A stretch of 64,000 bases of DNA from Endosaccharibacter trunci (GTDB lineage Bacteria > Pseudomonadota > Alphaproteobacteria > Acetobacterales > Acetobacteraceae): NCBI GenBank assembly GCA_024515975.1, contig JAMSKV010000010.1, positions 62,001-126,000 on the forward strand, in the 5' to 3' direction. The number at the start of each line of letters is the position of its first letter. Position 1 is the stretch's first letter. The position numbers and the translations under genes were made by a program. Positions 35,538-44,628 of this stretch are shown in pieces. A model generated the notes under the pieces. It did not search any database. It saw nothing but the letters and a program-made list of their open reading frames with translations, and was not told the origin of the DNA.

Positions 35538-36071
35538 ATGGAATCGCGGATAGAGCGCCTGTGCATCGATCGCGGGCTGAAGATGACCGGCCAGCGCCGC
35601 GTGATCGCCAGGGTGCTGTCCGATGCGGACGACCATCCTGACGTGGAAGAGCTGTATCGGCGCGCCTCCGAACTCGACAACAAGATCTCCGTTGCCACGG
35701 TCTACCGCACGGTTCGCCTGCTGGAAGAGAAAGGCATCCTGGAACGCCGCGATTTCGGCGGCGGGCGCGCTCGCTACGAGGCGACGGAGCACGGTCACCA
35801 TTACCATCTGATCGATATCGACAGCGGCCGTGTGATCGAGTTCGAGGACGAGGAGCACGACCAGCTGATGCGTCGCATCGCGACCCGTCTGGGCTTCGAT
35901 CTGGTATCGCATCGCATGGAGCTCTTCGCGCGTCGCAAGCCCGAGCTGGCGGAGGCCGGCATCGATGATGCCGCCACGCTGGGCGCCGGACGCAACAGAA
36001 TCGCCACCGCGACGGACCCGGCGGAACAACTCCGCCAGGGCCGGAACGGATCAGGGGACGACGGAACTTGA
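35538..36071 (+). CDS. fur: Fur-family metalloregulator
   Basis: A 177-residue regulator of the Fur superfamily. The winged helix ends in ATVYRTVRLLEEKGILERR (about 53-71). Metal-binding residues are in the HGHHYHLIDIDSGRVIEFEDEEHD stretch at 85-108. That form, with IDIDSGRVIEF, is typical of alphaproteobacterial Fur/Mur rather than of Irr or Zur. The classic CxxC structural zinc site is absent, as in many alphaproteobacterial members. The C-terminal 30 residues are low-complexity. ATGs at 35517 and 35493 are alternative starts. Its stop overlaps the TTG start of the acyltransferase gene, so it is coupled to olsB. It may control iron-responsive genes such as the TonB systems in this window (inference). 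Confidence 0.9.
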   Translation: MESRIERLCIDRGLKMTGQRRVIARVLSDADDHPDVEELYRRASELDNKISVATVYRTVRLLEEKGILERRDFGGGRARYEATEHGHHYHLIDIDSGRVIEFEDEEHDQLMRRIATRLGFDLVSHRMELFARRKPELAEAGIDDAATLGAGRNRIATATDPAEQLRQGRNGSGDDGT

Positions 36072-36916
36072 CCATCGCCAAGCCGATCACCGCGCCCCTG
36101 ATGCCGATCCAGCCGCCGCCGGGCGGTTTCGGCGAGTTGCGCGCCGGGCATCTGGGCGTGCGGATCGCCGCCAACGATGCCGAACGCGACGCCGCGCAGG
36201 CTTTGCGATACCGGATCTTCTACGAGGAGATGGGCGCCGAGCCCGACGCCCGCGCCAGGACCTTGAAGCGCGATATCGACCAGTTCGACGATGTTGCCGA
36301 CCACCTGCTGGTGATCGACCACGCGCTCGGCTCCGGCCCCAGGGCCATCATCGGCACCTATCGTCTGGTGCAAAGCGAGGCGGCGGCGAAGGTCGGCTCG
36401 TTCTATAGCGCCAACGAGTACGACATCAGCACCATCACCGCCTTTCAGGGCCGGCTGCTCGAGCTGGGCCGCTCCTGCATCGACCGCGATTATCGCGGCC
36501 GCGCGGCGATGCAGCTGCTGTGGCGCGGCATCGCCGCCTATGTCTTCATGCACCGGATCGACGTCATGTTCGGCTGCGCCTCGCTGCCCGGCACCGATCC
36601 GGACCGGCTGGACGCGGAACTCACCTATCTGCATCACAACCATCTCGCCCCGCCGGCCCTGCGCCTGCGCGCGGTCGAGAATCGTTACGTCTCGATGGAC
36701 CGGATCGACCCGGCCTCGTTCGACCACAAGCGCGTGCAGCAGGGCCTGCCGCCGCTGATCAAGGGCTATCTGCGACTGGGCGGTTTCATCGGCGACGGGG
36801 CGGTGGTGGATCACCAGTTCAACACCACCGATGTGGCGGTGGTGGTGAAGACCGACCTCATCACCGATAAATACTATCGCCACTACGAGCGTCAGCTCCG
36901 CGAAGCCATCTACTGA
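36068..36916 (+). CDS. olsB: OlsB-like acyl-ACP N-acyltransferase
   Basis: A 282-residue GNAT-fold acyltransferase of the OlsB (hemolysin-related) family, which transfers a 3-hydroxyacyl group from ACP to ornithine to form lyso-ornithine lipid. RIAANDAERDAAQALRYRIFYEEMGA is the family N-terminal signature, then VIDH, GTYRLV, LELGRSCIDRDYRGRAAMQLLWRGIAAY and GCASLPGT. The TTG start at 36068 overlaps the fur stop and is preceded by GGGGAC. No olsA gene lies next to it. Ornithine lipids are common in acetic acid bacteria. Confidence 0.85.
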   Translation: MTIAKPITAPLMPIQPPPGGFGELRAGHLGVRIAANDAERDAAQALRYRIFYEEMGAEPDARARTLKRDIDQFDDVADHLLVIDHALGSGPRAIIGTYRLVQSEAAAKVGSFYSANEYDISTITAFQGRLLELGRSCIDRDYRGRAAMQLLWRGIAAYVFMHRIDVMFGCASLPGTDPDRLDAELTYLHHNHLAPPALRLRAVENRYVSMDRIDPASFDHKRVQQGLPPLIKGYLRLGGFIGDGAVVDHQFNTTDVAVVVKTDLITDKYYRHYERQLREAIY

Positions 36917-36929
36917 GCGGCCGCTTGCG

Positions 36930-38456
36930 ATGAGACGCGCCTGGTTGCGCGTGCCGGCCTGGCTGCGCGCCATTGTGCTGGGGGCGCTGTCCGCCCTGGC
37001 GCTTCCGCCGGTGCATCTGCTGCCGGTACTCCTGGTCTCGATTCCCGGACTGATCGCCCTGGCCGGAGAGGCCAGGAGCTGGAAGGGCGCGTTCTGGCGC
37101 GGCTTCTGCTTCGGCATGGGGATGTACACTGCCGGGCTCTACTGGCTCACCAACGCGATCCTGGTGCGGGCGGCGGAGTTCTGGTGGCTGGTGCCTTTCG
37201 CCGCGCCGGGCGTGTCGTTCCTGCTGGCGCTGCTGATCGGCGTGGTCGCGGCCGGATGCCGATCGGCGCCCCCGGGGTGGCGGCGCGTGGCCCTGTTCGC
37301 CGGGTTGTGGTGCCTGACCGACCTGTTCCGGCAGTTCGAGTTCTTCGCCTTTCCCTGGAACCTGCTGGGCAGCGTGTGGGCGATGCCGGGCTGGTTGGGC
37401 ACGGTGATGCTGCAGCCGGCCGCCTGGGTGTCCGTGCATGGATTGACCTTGTTCACCGTGCTGATCGCGGCCTCGCCTGCGGCGGGACGGCGCGGCATGG
37501 CGGCGGGCGCTGTGCTGCTCGCGGTCTGGATCGCCGCCGGCGCCGCGCGTCTGGCGCTGCTGCCGCCCCTTGGCCCGCAGGGGCCGCTGCTGGTGCTGGT
37601 CCAGGGCAACATTCCCGAGGAGGACAAGCAGGATCGCGGTCGGGCGCTCGACATCTACCGGACCTATGTCCGGCTAAGCGCCCAGGGGGTGAAGGAAGCG
37701 GCCGAACTGCGCGACAGGCTGGGCGAGCCGGGCCGTCCGATCCTGTTCGCATGGCCGGAAAGTGCCTTTCCGGGGCTGCTCGACCGGGACACCGAGGCGC
37801 GCCAGGTCCTGATGGCACAGGTGCCGCAGGCCGCCGCCGGCCTGATCGGCTCCATCCGCTTCGACGCGTCGGGGCGCCCGCGCAACAGTCTGGTGACCGT
37901 TCTGCCGGATGCGTCGGTTGGGCCGATCTACGACAAGGCGCATCTGGTGCCGTTCGGCGAGTATCAGCCGTCGATCCTGCCGTTCCAGGTGGTGCCGGGC
38001 GGCGGCATGGTGCCCGGCCCCGGCCTCCGCACGCTGCGGGTCGGCGGCGCCACGCCGTTCGGGCCGCTGATCTGCTACGAGGCGATCTTTCCAGGCCGGG
38101 TGGTGGACCCGCACGACCGTCCGGACTGGCTGCTGAACATCACCAACGACGCCTGGTACGGCGATTCCGCCGGGCCGCGTCAGCATCTGATGGCGGCGCG
38201 CCTGCGCGCGGTGGAGGAAGGGTTGCCGCTGGCCCGCGCCGCCAATACGGGCATCTCCGCCGCGTTCGATGCCGCCGGGCGGCCGATCGCGCGGCTCGGC
38301 TGGGGTATTGCCGGCACCCTGGTCTTGCCGCTGCCGGGACCGCTGCCGCCGACCCTGTTTTCCCGCCTGGGTCTTGCCTGCCCGCTGCTGTTGTCAATTC
38401 TTGTGGCGCTGTCGGCTTTTTGCCCAAGAAGACAAAAAGCGGTAAATAAACGCTAA
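36930..38456 (+). CDS. lnt: Apolipoprotein N-acyltransferase Lnt
   Basis: A 508-residue inner-membrane enzyme that adds the third acyl chain to lipoproteins. The N-terminal part has about six helices, and the nitrilase-like periplasmic domain carries the Glu-Lys-Cys triad: Glu277 in AWPES, Lys336 in YDKAHLVPFGEY, and Cys382 in LICYEAIFP. A final hydrophobic helix is at about 480-497. It begins 13 bases after olsB. In many alphaproteobacteria lnt is preceded by ybeY and a CBS-domain gene, which are missing here. Lipoproteins encoded in this window would be among its substrates. Confidence 0.94.
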   Translation: MRRAWLRVPAWLRAIVLGALSALALPPVHLLPVLLVSIPGLIALAGEARSWKGAFWRGFCFGMGMYTAGLYWLTNAILVRAAEFWWLVPFAAPGVSFLLALLIGVVAAGCRSAPPGWRRVALFAGLWCLTDLFRQFEFFAFPWNLLGSVWAMPGWLGTVMLQPAAWVSVHGLTLFTVLIAASPAAGRRGMAAGAVLLAVWIAAGAARLALLPPLGPQGPLLVLVQGNIPEEDKQDRGRALDIYRTYVRLSAQGVKEAAELRDRLGEPGRPILFAWPESAFPGLLDRDTEARQVLMAQVPQAAAGLIGSIRFDASGRPRNSLVTVLPDASVGPIYDKAHLVPFGEYQPSILPFQVVPGGGMVPGPGLRTLRVGGATPFGPLICYEAIFPGRVVDPHDRPDWLLNITNDAWYGDSAGPRQHLMAARLRAVEEGLPLARAANTGISAAFDAAGRPIARLGWGIAGTLVLPLPGPLPPTLFSRLGLACPLLLSILVALSAFCPRRQKAVNKR

Positions 38457-38541
38457 AGCTCCCGCTTAAGACGTGATTGTCCTTCAAGCTTCCCTTTTGG
38501 GTTGTATATCGACAATCAGTGTTTCCAACGGGAGTTGTTCA

Positions 38542-39021
38542 ATGAACAACCGGCGCGGGCCAAAATCGGCCCCGGATTTTGATACGCCTCTGTTTGCGTC
38601 CGTTTCGGAAAAGCCGACCGGACCCAGCCCGGTCGATGTGCATGTCGGCAATCGCATTCGTCTGCGGCGGACGCTGCTGCAGATGTCGCAGGAGAAGCTG
38701 GGCGACGCGCTCGGCCTCACCTTCCAGCAGGTGCAGAAATACGAGCGCGGCGCCAACCGCGTCAGCGCGTCCCGCCTGTTCGATCTCGGCCGCGTGCTCG
38801 ACGTGCCGGTCAGCTTCTTTTTCGACGATATGCCTGGCGGCGGCGGCACCTTCGCGACTGGCTTCGCGGAGGCCCAGGACGGATTCGGTGGCGGCGCGCC
38901 CGCCGAGGACCTGTTCAGCCGAAAGGAAACGGTCGAGCTGGTGCGCGCCTATTATCGCATCGACCAGCCCCACAAGCGGCGCAAGGTGCTGGACCTGATC
39001 AAGACCATGGGGCCGGACTGA
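38542..39021 (+). CDS. XRE-family transcriptional regulator
   Basis: A 159-residue helix-turn-helix regulator. The Cro/CI-type domain spans about 38-92: VGNRIRLRRTLLQMSQEKLGDALG, then FQQVQKYERGANRVSASRLFDLGRVLDVPVSFFFD. GGGAG eight bases before the ATG at 38542 supports the start. The C-terminal half ends ELVRAYYRIDQPHKRRKVLDLIKTM, a conserved feature of the alphaproteobacterial homologue that commonly sits between lnt and metK. Here lnt precedes it but metK and trmB do not follow. Its targets are unknown. Confidence 0.9.
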   Translation: MNNRRGPKSAPDFDTPLFASVSEKPTGPSPVDVHVGNRIRLRRTLLQMSQEKLGDALGLTFQQVQKYERGANRVSASRLFDLGRVLDVPVSFFFDDMPGGGGTFATGFAEAQDGFGGGAPAEDLFSRKETVELVRAYYRIDQPHKRRKVLDLIKTMGPD

Positions 39022-39043
39022 TTCCGGCCGCCGGTGCTGCCGC

Positions 39044-39706
39044 CTACTCCCGGCGCAGCACCGTGTCGGTGAGGAACGAGGACAGTTTGTTGGCGACGAA
39101 ATCGCGCTTCAGCGCGGCTTCGTCGTACTCGTGCTCGACCCAGTCGAGAAACGGGATTCGCCCCTCGGCCTCGGCGCGATAGCGCAGGAAGAACGCGTCC
39201 AGGATGCCGGTGCGCGAGCGGCGGAAATGGCCGAAGCGCCAGGAGAGCTGCTTCAGCGCCTCGGTGGCCGTGCCGCCCTCGAACAGGACCACCAGTCCCG
39301 AGGCCAGCCCGGCGCGATCGGCGCCGGATTTGCAGTGCATCAGGATCGGGAACCGGGCCTCGCGATACAGGCTGGCGAAGCGCAGGATGCGATCGCGGTG
39401 CGGGGCGCCGCGGCTTTCGAACGCCATGTCGATATGCTGCAGGCCGATCGCCGGCGCCTTCTCGCGCGACAGGGCGTCGGAGCCGCATTTGCGATGGCCG
39501 CGCAGGTTCACCAGCGTGCGGATGCCAAACCGGCGCGCTACGCGGGCGAGCCGGAACGGCGCCGGATGGTTGATGCGGTAGACCTTGCCCGGCACGACGG
39601 CGGCGAAATTGGTCCAGACCAGCCGGAAGATGGCGTGGTCCACGAACAGACTGTCGCGCCAGGCCGCCCGCCGGGACGGCCCGTCGCTGAGAGCGCGGTC
39701 GAACAT
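39044..39706 (-). CDS. Tyrosine/dual-specificity phosphatase-like protein
   Basis: A 220-residue protein of the cysteine-dependent protein phosphatase superfamily. The P-loop signature HCKSGADRAG (Cys125, Arg131) is intact, preceded by FGIRTLVNLRG and followed by the GRIPFLDWVEHEYDE C-terminal element of a family common in alphaproteobacteria. The catalytic aspartate may be in the HIDMAF segment. It could act on phosphotyrosine or on phosphoinositide-like substrates. It begins 13 bases downstream of sdhB on the same strand and may be part of the sdh transcript. Confidence 0.82.
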   Translation of the reverse strand: MFDRALSDGPSRRAAWRDSLFVDHAIFRLVWTNFAAVVPGKVYRINHPAPFRLARVARRFGIRTLVNLRGHRKCGSDALSREKAPAIGLQHIDMAFESRGAPHRDRILRFASLYREARFPILMHCKSGADRAGLASGLVVLFEGGTATEALKQLSWRFGHFRRSRTGILDAFFLRYRAEAEGRIPFLDWVEHEYDEAALKRDFVANKLSSFLTDTVLRRE

Positions 39707-39719
39707 GGCCGCGTTCGTA

Positions 39720-40502
39720 TCAGCCTTTGCGTTCGAGCTGAAGCTGCTTGATCTTGCCGATCGCCTTGGCCGGGTTGAGCCCCTTCGGGCAGGCCTGGGT
39801 GCAGTTCATGATCGTGCGGCAGGCGTAGAGCTTCAGTGGATCTTCCAGCGCGTCGAGACGCTCGCCGGTATGCTCGTCGCGGCTGTCGGCGATCCAGCGA
39901 TAGGCGGCCAGCAGGGTTGCCGGGCCGAGATACTTGTCGCCGTTCCACCAGTAGCTCGGGCAGGAGGTGGTGCAGCAGAAGCACAGGATGCATTCCCACA
40001 TCCCGTCCAGCTCGGCGCGCTCCTCGCGGCTCTGGCGACGCTCGGCATCCGGCGGCGGATTGGTGTCGGCCTGCAACCAGGGCTTGATCGAGCGAAGCTG
40101 GGCGTAGGCGGCGGTGAGATCGGGCACCAGATCCTTCACCACAGGCATATGCGGCAGCGGATAGATGTTGACCGCCTTCTTCACCTCCTCGATCGGCTTG
40201 AGGCAGGCCAGCGTGTTCACGCCGTCGATGTTCATGGCGCAGGAGCCGCAGATGCCCTCGCGGCAGGAGCGCCGGAAGGTCAGGGTCTGGTCCACCTCGT
40301 TCTTGATGTGGATCAGCGCGTCCAGGACCATCGGGCCGATCTGGTCCAGATCGAGCTCGTAGGTGTCCGTGACCGGATTTTCGTTCTTGTCCGGGCTCCA
40401 GCGATAGATCTTGAACGCCTTCACGTTCTTGGCGCCGGCGGGGGCCTTGAAGGTGCGGCCCTTGCCGACCTTGCTGTTCCGGGGGAGCGAGAATTCGACC
40501 AT
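39720..40502 (-). CDS. sdhB: Succinate dehydrogenase iron-sulfur subunit SdhB
   Basis: A 260-residue subunit that conducts electrons from FAD to quinone through three iron-sulfur clusters. The 2Fe-2S cysteines are in [17 protein letters not shown] (with a further cysteine in TLAC); the 4Fe-4S and 3Fe-4S cysteines are in [16 protein letters not shown] and [12 protein letters not shown]. It follows sdhA after 119 bases that hold three tandem hairpins, an unusually long gap in this operon. Complex II links the TCA cycle to the respiratory chain in the inner membrane. Confidence 0.97.
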   Translation of the reverse strand: MVEFSLPRNSKVGKGRTFKAPAGAKNVKAFKIYRWSPDKNENPVTDTYELDLDQIGPMVLDALIHIKNEVDQTLTFRRSCREGICGSCAMNIDGVNTLACLKPIEEVKKAVNIYPLPHMPVVKDLVPDLTAAYAQLRSIKPWLQADTNPPPDAERRQSREERAELDGMWECILCFCCTTSCPSYWWNGDKYLGPATLLAAYRWIADSRDEHTGERLDALEDPLKLYACRTIMNCTQACPKGLNPAKAIGKIKQLQLERKG

Positions 40503-40522
40503 CAGAGGAACCCTTCTTTAGG

Positions 40523-40606
40523 CCAGGGCTCTGCCCTGGACCCGCCAAAGGGCTCGCCCTTTGGAAACCCAATCGAATAGGAGTCCAGAGGACGACTGTC
40601 CTCTGG
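40523..40606. repeat. Hairpin repeat B: three tandem palindromes between sdhA and sdhB
   Basis: Three perfect hairpins follow one another: CCAGGGC/GCCCTGG at 40523-40539, CCAAAGGGC/GCCCTTTGG at 40545-40564 and CCAGAGGAC/GTCCTCTGG at 40585-40606. Between the last two lies a conserved element containing CGAATAGGAGTCC. A related single unit occurs at 62840-62866. The element lies inside the sdh operon and may affect mRNA stability or sdhA/sdhB stoichiometry. Confidence 0.7.
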
Positions 40607-40621
40607 CCGCCGGAGGCTTTG

Positions 40622-42433
40622 TCAGTAAACCCGCTTCTTCGGCGGGAACACCTGCACGTCGTTCGTCAGCGTCTGCATCCGCACCGGGCGGTAGCTCAGA
40701 TCCACCTGGCCCCGATCGCCGAGATACGACACGGTATGCTTCATCCATTCCGCATCGTCGCGGTCGGGATAATCGTCATGCGCCTGCGCGCCGCGGCTTT
40801 CCTTGCGCGCCTCTGCGCTCACCATGGTGACGGTGCCGTTGGCGATCAGGTTCTCGTATTCCAGCGCCTCCATCAGGTCGCTGTTCCAGATCAGCGAGCG
40901 ATCGCTGACCGAGACATCGCCGATGCCGGACCAGAGACGCTCGATCTTGCTCACGCCCTCGGTCAGGCTGGCGGAGGAGCGGAACACGGCGGCATGCGCC
41001 TGCATGGTCCGCTGCAGCTCCTCGCGCATGGTGGCGACGCGCGTGCCGCCATTGGCGTGGCGCAGACGGTCGAGGCGGTCGAGAGAGGCTTCGCCGGCGC
41101 GGTCCGGCAGCGGGCGGATCGCCTCGCCGGGGCGCATGGTGGCTGCCGCCCTGTTCGCGGCCGCGCGGCCGAACACCACCAGATCGAGCAGGGAGTTGGT
41201 GCCGAGACGGTTGGCGCCGTGCACGGACACGCAGGCCGCTTCGCCCACGGCCATCAGCCCGGGCACCACCGCGTCCGGATCGGCGGCGGTCGGGCGCAGC
41301 ACCTCGCCGTGATAGTTCGTGGGGATGCCGCCCATGTTGTAGTGCACGGTCGGCAGCACCGGCACCGGTTCCTTGGTCACGTCGATGCCGGCGAACACGC
41401 GCGCGGTCTCGGAGATGCCGGGCAGGCGCTCATGCAGCAGGTCGGCGCCGATATGCTCCAGATGCATCATGATGTGGTCCTTGTTCGGACCGCATCCGCG
41501 CCCTTCGTTGATCTCGATGGTCATGGAGCGGGACACCACGTCGCGCGACGCCAGATCCTTGGCGGTCGGCGCGTAGCGCTCCATGAAGCGCTCGCCCTCG
41601 GAATTGGTGAGATAGCCGCCTTCGCCGCGGCAGCCCTCGGTCAGCAGACAGCCGGCCGGGAAGATTCCGGTCGGATGGAACTGCACGAATTCCATGTCCT
41701 GGGTCGGAATGCCGGCGCGCATCGCCATGCCGCCGCCGTCGCCGGTGCAGGTATGGGCGGAGGTGCAGCTCATATAGGCACGCCCATAGCCGCCGGTCGC
41801 CAGCACCACCTGATTGGCCCGGAAGCGATGCATGGTGCCGTCTTCCAGGCACCACGCCATCACGCCGCGGCACGCGCCCTCGTCGTCCATGATCAGGTCG
41901 AGCGCGAAATACTCGACGAAAAACTCGGCGTTGTGCTTCAGGCTCTGCTGATAGAGCGTGTGCAGGATCGCATGGCCGGTGCGGTCGGCGGCGGCGCAGG
42001 CACGCGGCACCGGGGCCTTGCCATAATCCGACATGTGGCCGCCGAACGGGCGCTGGTAGATGCGGCCATCCTCCGTGCGGGAGAAGGGGACGCCGAAATG
42101 CTCCAGCTCCTGGATCGCCGGCACCGCCTCGCGGCACATGTATTCGATCGCATCCTGGTCGCCGAGCCAGTCCGATCCCTTCACCGTGTCGTACATGTGC
42201 CAGCGCCAGTTGTCCTCGGCCATGTTGCCGAGCGAGGCGCCGATTCCGCCCTGGGCGGCAACCGTGTGCGAGCGGGTCGGGAAGACCTTGGTGATGCAGG
42301 CGGTCTTGAAGCCCGCGGCCACCATGCCGAGCGTGGCGCGAAGGCCGGACCCGCCGGCTCCGACCACCACCACGTCATAGGCGTGGTCGATGATGGTGTA
42401 GGCGCCGGCGGAAGGCTGCGTGATCGCGTTCAT
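40622..42433 (-). CDS. sdhA: Succinate dehydrogenase flavoprotein subunit SdhA
   Basis: A 603-residue catalytic subunit that oxidises succinate to fumarate. The FAD-binding GAGGSGLRA is near residue 27 and the covalent-FAD histidine is in [13 protein letters not shown]. Active-site elements [31 protein letters not shown] and [19 protein letters not shown] are present. The end ([12 protein letters not shown]) matches the family C terminus. Transcription order is sdhC-sdhD-sdhA-sdhB. Confidence 0.97.
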   Translation of the reverse strand: MNAITQPSAGAYTIIDHAYDVVVVGAGGSGLRATLGMVAAGFKTACITKVFPTRSHTVAAQGGIGASLGNMAEDNWRWHMYDTVKGSDWLGDQDAIEYMCREAVPAIQELEHFGVPFSRTEDGRIYQRPFGGHMSDYGKAPVPRACAAADRTGHAILHTLYQQSLKHNAEFFVEYFALDLIMDDEGACRGVMAWCLEDGTMHRFRANQVVLATGGYGRAYMSCTSAHTCTGDGGGMAMRAGIPTQDMEFVQFHPTGIFPAGCLLTEGCRGEGGYLTNSEGERFMERYAPTAKDLASRDVVSRSMTIEINEGRGCGPNKDHIMMHLEHIGADLLHERLPGISETARVFAGIDVTKEPVPVLPTVHYNMGGIPTNYHGEVLRPTAADPDAVVPGLMAVGEAACVSVHGANRLGTNSLLDLVVFGRAAANRAAATMRPGEAIRPLPDRAGEASLDRLDRLRHANGGTRVATMREELQRTMQAHAAVFRSSASLTEGVSKIERLWSGIGDVSVSDRSLIWNSDLMEALEYENLIANGTVTMVSAEARKESRGAQAHDDYPDRDDAEWMKHTVSYLGDRGQVDLSYRPVRMQTLTNDVQVFPPKKRVY

Positions 42434-42467
42434 GATGTCCCGATCGGATCGAAGCGGAGGAAAGGGG

Positions 42468-42896
42468 TCAGGCGCCAGGGACGACCAGGGCGGGCGCCCA
42501 GAAAGCCATTTTCAGGATCGCCACCACCGCGAACAGGGCCAGGATCAGCGCCGCGCCCTTGTTCAGCAGCGTGAGCGCCAGATGCGACTTCTTGTCGTGC
42601 ACGTAGTCGTCCAGAACCACCTGCAGCCCGAGCTGCATGTGATGGAACGTCAGCACCACCAGAGCCAGCAGCAGAACGGTGTTCACCGGCCGTCCGACCC
42701 AGTGCACGACCACGATCTGCGGCATGCCGAGCAGCAGGAGCAGGGAGACCACGAACCACAGGGTCAGCGGGATCAGGGCGATCGCCGTGACGCGCTCGAC
42801 CCACCAATGCTCGACGCCCGATTTGGCCGAGCCCAGGCCGCGCACGCGGCCGAGCTGAGAGCGCATGATCTGGTGCTGAAGCTTCGCGTTCGACAT
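42468..42896 (-). CDS. sdhD: Succinate dehydrogenase membrane anchor SdhD
   Basis: A 142-residue inner-membrane anchor with three helices. The family segment [23 protein letters not shown] is at about 26-48, and the second helix region has [17 protein letters not shown] with the heme-ligand histidine region and the quinone-site Asp-Tyr. The frame is open further upstream into sdhC; the ATG at 42896 is five bases after the sdhC stop and matches the family N terminus. Confidence 0.93.
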   Translation of the reverse strand: MSNAKLQHQIMRSQLGRVRGLGSAKSGVEHWWVERVTAIALIPLTLWFVVSLLLLLGMPQIVVVHWVGRPVNTVLLLALVVLTFHHMQLGLQVVLDDYVHDKKSHLALTLLNKGAALILALFAVVAILKMAFWAPALVVPGA

Positions 42897-42901
42897 GGCG
42901 G

Positions 42902-43384
42902 TCAGTTCCCGGCCGGAGCAACGACGGGCACGACGGCGATCACCGGCGCGCTGTTCCACAGGCTCACGCCGATGGCGAACACCAGAACGGTCAGAATCAG
43001 CGTCACTGCCACCGCGATCGGGCCGACCTTGTTGAACGACGTCTTGTCGAACCCGTAGCCGGCATCCCAGGCCAGGTGACGCAGCCCGGCGACGAAATGA
43101 TACACCAGCGCGAGCGTCCAGCCGAACATGGCCAGAATGCCGATCGGGCTGCCGACCACGGACTGAACGGTCGCGAACGAGACGGGGCCGGTCGCCGCGG
43201 CGACCAGCCACCAGACCAGAAGCAGCGTGCCGAAGGAGGCCGCCACGCCGGCGATCCGGTTCGCGATCGACAGAAACATCGAAAGCTGGAAACGATACAC
43301 CTGAAGGTGCGGGGAGAGCGGACGGCGCACGAGCGTGCCGTCGCTGCGTTGCGCCACGAACAGCGCGTCACGAACATCCTTCAT
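42902..43384 (-). CDS. sdhC: Succinate dehydrogenase cytochrome b556 subunit SdhC
   Basis: A 160-residue membrane subunit. The signature RPLSPHLQVYRFQLSMFLSIANRIAG near residues 21-46 contains the Ser/Arg residues of the quinone site, and the heme-binding histidine is in LVYHFVAGLRHLAWD. Three hydrophobic helices are evident. It is the first gene of the sdh operon, and a promoter candidate lies about 60 bases upstream. Confidence 0.95.
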   Translation of the reverse strand: MKDVRDALFVAQRSDGTLVRRPLSPHLQVYRFQLSMFLSIANRIAGVAASFGTLLLVWWLVAAATGPVSFATVQSVVGSPIGILAMFGWTLALVYHFVAGLRHLAWDAGYGFDKTSFNKVGPIAVAVTLILTVLVFAIGVSLWNSAPVIAVVPVVAPAGN

Positions 43385-43446
43385 CGGACCGATGGTGACT
43401 TTCCTGATGCGGCTTCGGCAAATCCGTTGCCCGTCGATGCGTAACG

Positions 43447-43497
43447 GTCCTACGCTCCCCGCCGAACACGGTCAACGCAGCGACTGTGCAGTGCACA
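43447..43497 (-). promoter_or_regulatory. Putative sdh promoter with upstream palindrome
   Basis: On the minus strand TTGACC (43475-43470) is followed after 17 bases by TAGGAC (43452-43447), giving a start site near 43440 and a leader of about 55 bases before sdhC. The palindrome TGTGCAGTGCACA lies at 43485-43497, just upstream of the -35 element, where an activator of CRP/FNR type would bind. Confidence 0.45.
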
Positions 43498-43518
43498 ATT
43501 TGCCAGAACACCTCTCCG

Positions 43519-44628
43519 TTACGCAGCGGAATAGAGTGTCGTTTCGGGGTCGAATCGCACCGCTTGCTCCTGCAGGGCGCGGAGAAGCCACAGATCGGTT
43601 TGTTCCCGCAGCAATCCCATGGCTTCGGCAATCGGGCCGGCGCCGAGGGGGCCGCCGCGCAGCAGCACGAGCAGCCGGTCCCGGAACAGGTCGAACAAGG
43701 CCGGTCCGGCAAGATCCCGCCCGCGCCCAGCCCTGTCGAACCCCATGTCGGACACCAGACGCAAATGTGCCGTGCGTTTCACGCGTCCGGCTGCCGGCTC
43801 GGCTCCGAACGGGGCTTGGGCTTCCGCGAAGCCGGCGACGCTGGTCGCGTCCATCAGCGCGCGCGCTTCCCGGCTCGGTTTCGGCGCCAGCAGCACCGAA
43901 GCACGCAATCCGTCCGGCGGCGCCGGCCGCGCGCCGGCACGCAGGAGAAGCTCGGCGTCGCCTTCCATGTTCGCCAGCCAAACCGGCTGCCGGCCGCTGT
44001 CGATCAGCGAAACGATCCCGGCCCAGGCGGAATCCCCTCGAGACAGGCCGGCAACCACCACCGCGTCGGCGAGGGCCCAGGCGGTCTCTGCAAGAGCGGC
44101 TTCGTTGCCCGGTTCGCAGCCGGGCGGCGACAGGCGCAACGCCGTGGCGCCCCCGCCTTCCGGCTCGATCGTGATCGATCCGTTCTTCAAACGGATCGAT
44201 GTTGCGCCGGAGACCAGGATCTGCGCTTCTGTTCGGTCAGTCCCCTGCACGAGCGCGATGCCGCCGCGTGCGCACGGTCCCGCCTCGCCCTGGACCCAGA
44301 GCAAGGCGGGCGCGTCCGCACCGAGACGACGCCGGAGCCGCCGGGGGAAACCCTCGTCGCTGCCGCCCAGCACCCACCAGCCCGAGTCCCGCCATTCGTC
44401 GAGCAGGGTCTCCAGCCGGGCGGCGCGCACCGAGAGACGCTCGCGTTCGCTCCCGTCGAGCGGCGCAACCAGCGTTTCGGGGCTTGCTCCGCGGTCGGGC
44501 GCGCGGGCTGTCCGATCCAGCGCCGCCTCCGGCAGCGCGGCCGGTGCTCCCGGACCCAGAGGGGCGGTAAACAGGAGGCTCAGCCATGTGGCGCGAGACA
44601 GCCCCGCACGGGGTGCGAACAACGTCAC
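43519..44628 (-). CDS. DprA-like protein with shortened SLOG core
   Basis: A 369-residue protein resembling the stand-alone DprA-like family rather than the competence DprA itself. LSRATWLSLLFTAPLGPG at the N terminus, WWVLGGSDEGFPRRLRRRL and DAPALLWVQGE recall DprA-like proteins, as does AETAWALADAVVVAGLSRGD, matching the RNK-ALADAALVV region, with DSAWAGIVSLID after it. The central nucleotide-binding part, normally VGSR...VSGGARGID over some 100 residues, is cut to about 60 and keeps only IALVQGTDR and ILVSGATS. The C terminus could be a winged helix (IAEAMGLLREQTDLWLLRALQ). Function is unknown. It precedes sdh on the same strand but is separated by the sdh promoter. Confidence 0.55.
   Translation of the reverse strand: MTLFAPRAGLSRATWLSLLFTAPLGPGAPAALPEAALDRTARAPDRGASPETLVAPLDGSERERLSVRAARLETLLDEWRDSGWWVLGGSDEGFPRRLRRRLGADAPALLWVQGEAGPCARGGIALVQGTDRTEAQILVSGATSIRLKNGSITIEPEGGGATALRLSPPGCEPGNEAALAETAWALADAVVVAGLSRGDSAWAGIVSLIDSGRQPVWLANMEGDAELLLRAGARPAPPDGLRASVLLAPKPSREARALMDATSVAGFAEAQAPFGAEPAAGRVKRTAHLRLVSDMGFDRAGRGRDLAGPALFDLFRDRLLVLLRGGPLGAGPIAEAMGLLREQTDLWLLRALQEQAVRFDPETTLYSAA

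Noticed and set aside
40619-42574. A 651-residue plus-strand open frame opposite sdhA
   Set aside because: The minus strand has full SdhA motifs; the plus frame is rich in His, Gly and Arg without a fold pattern.
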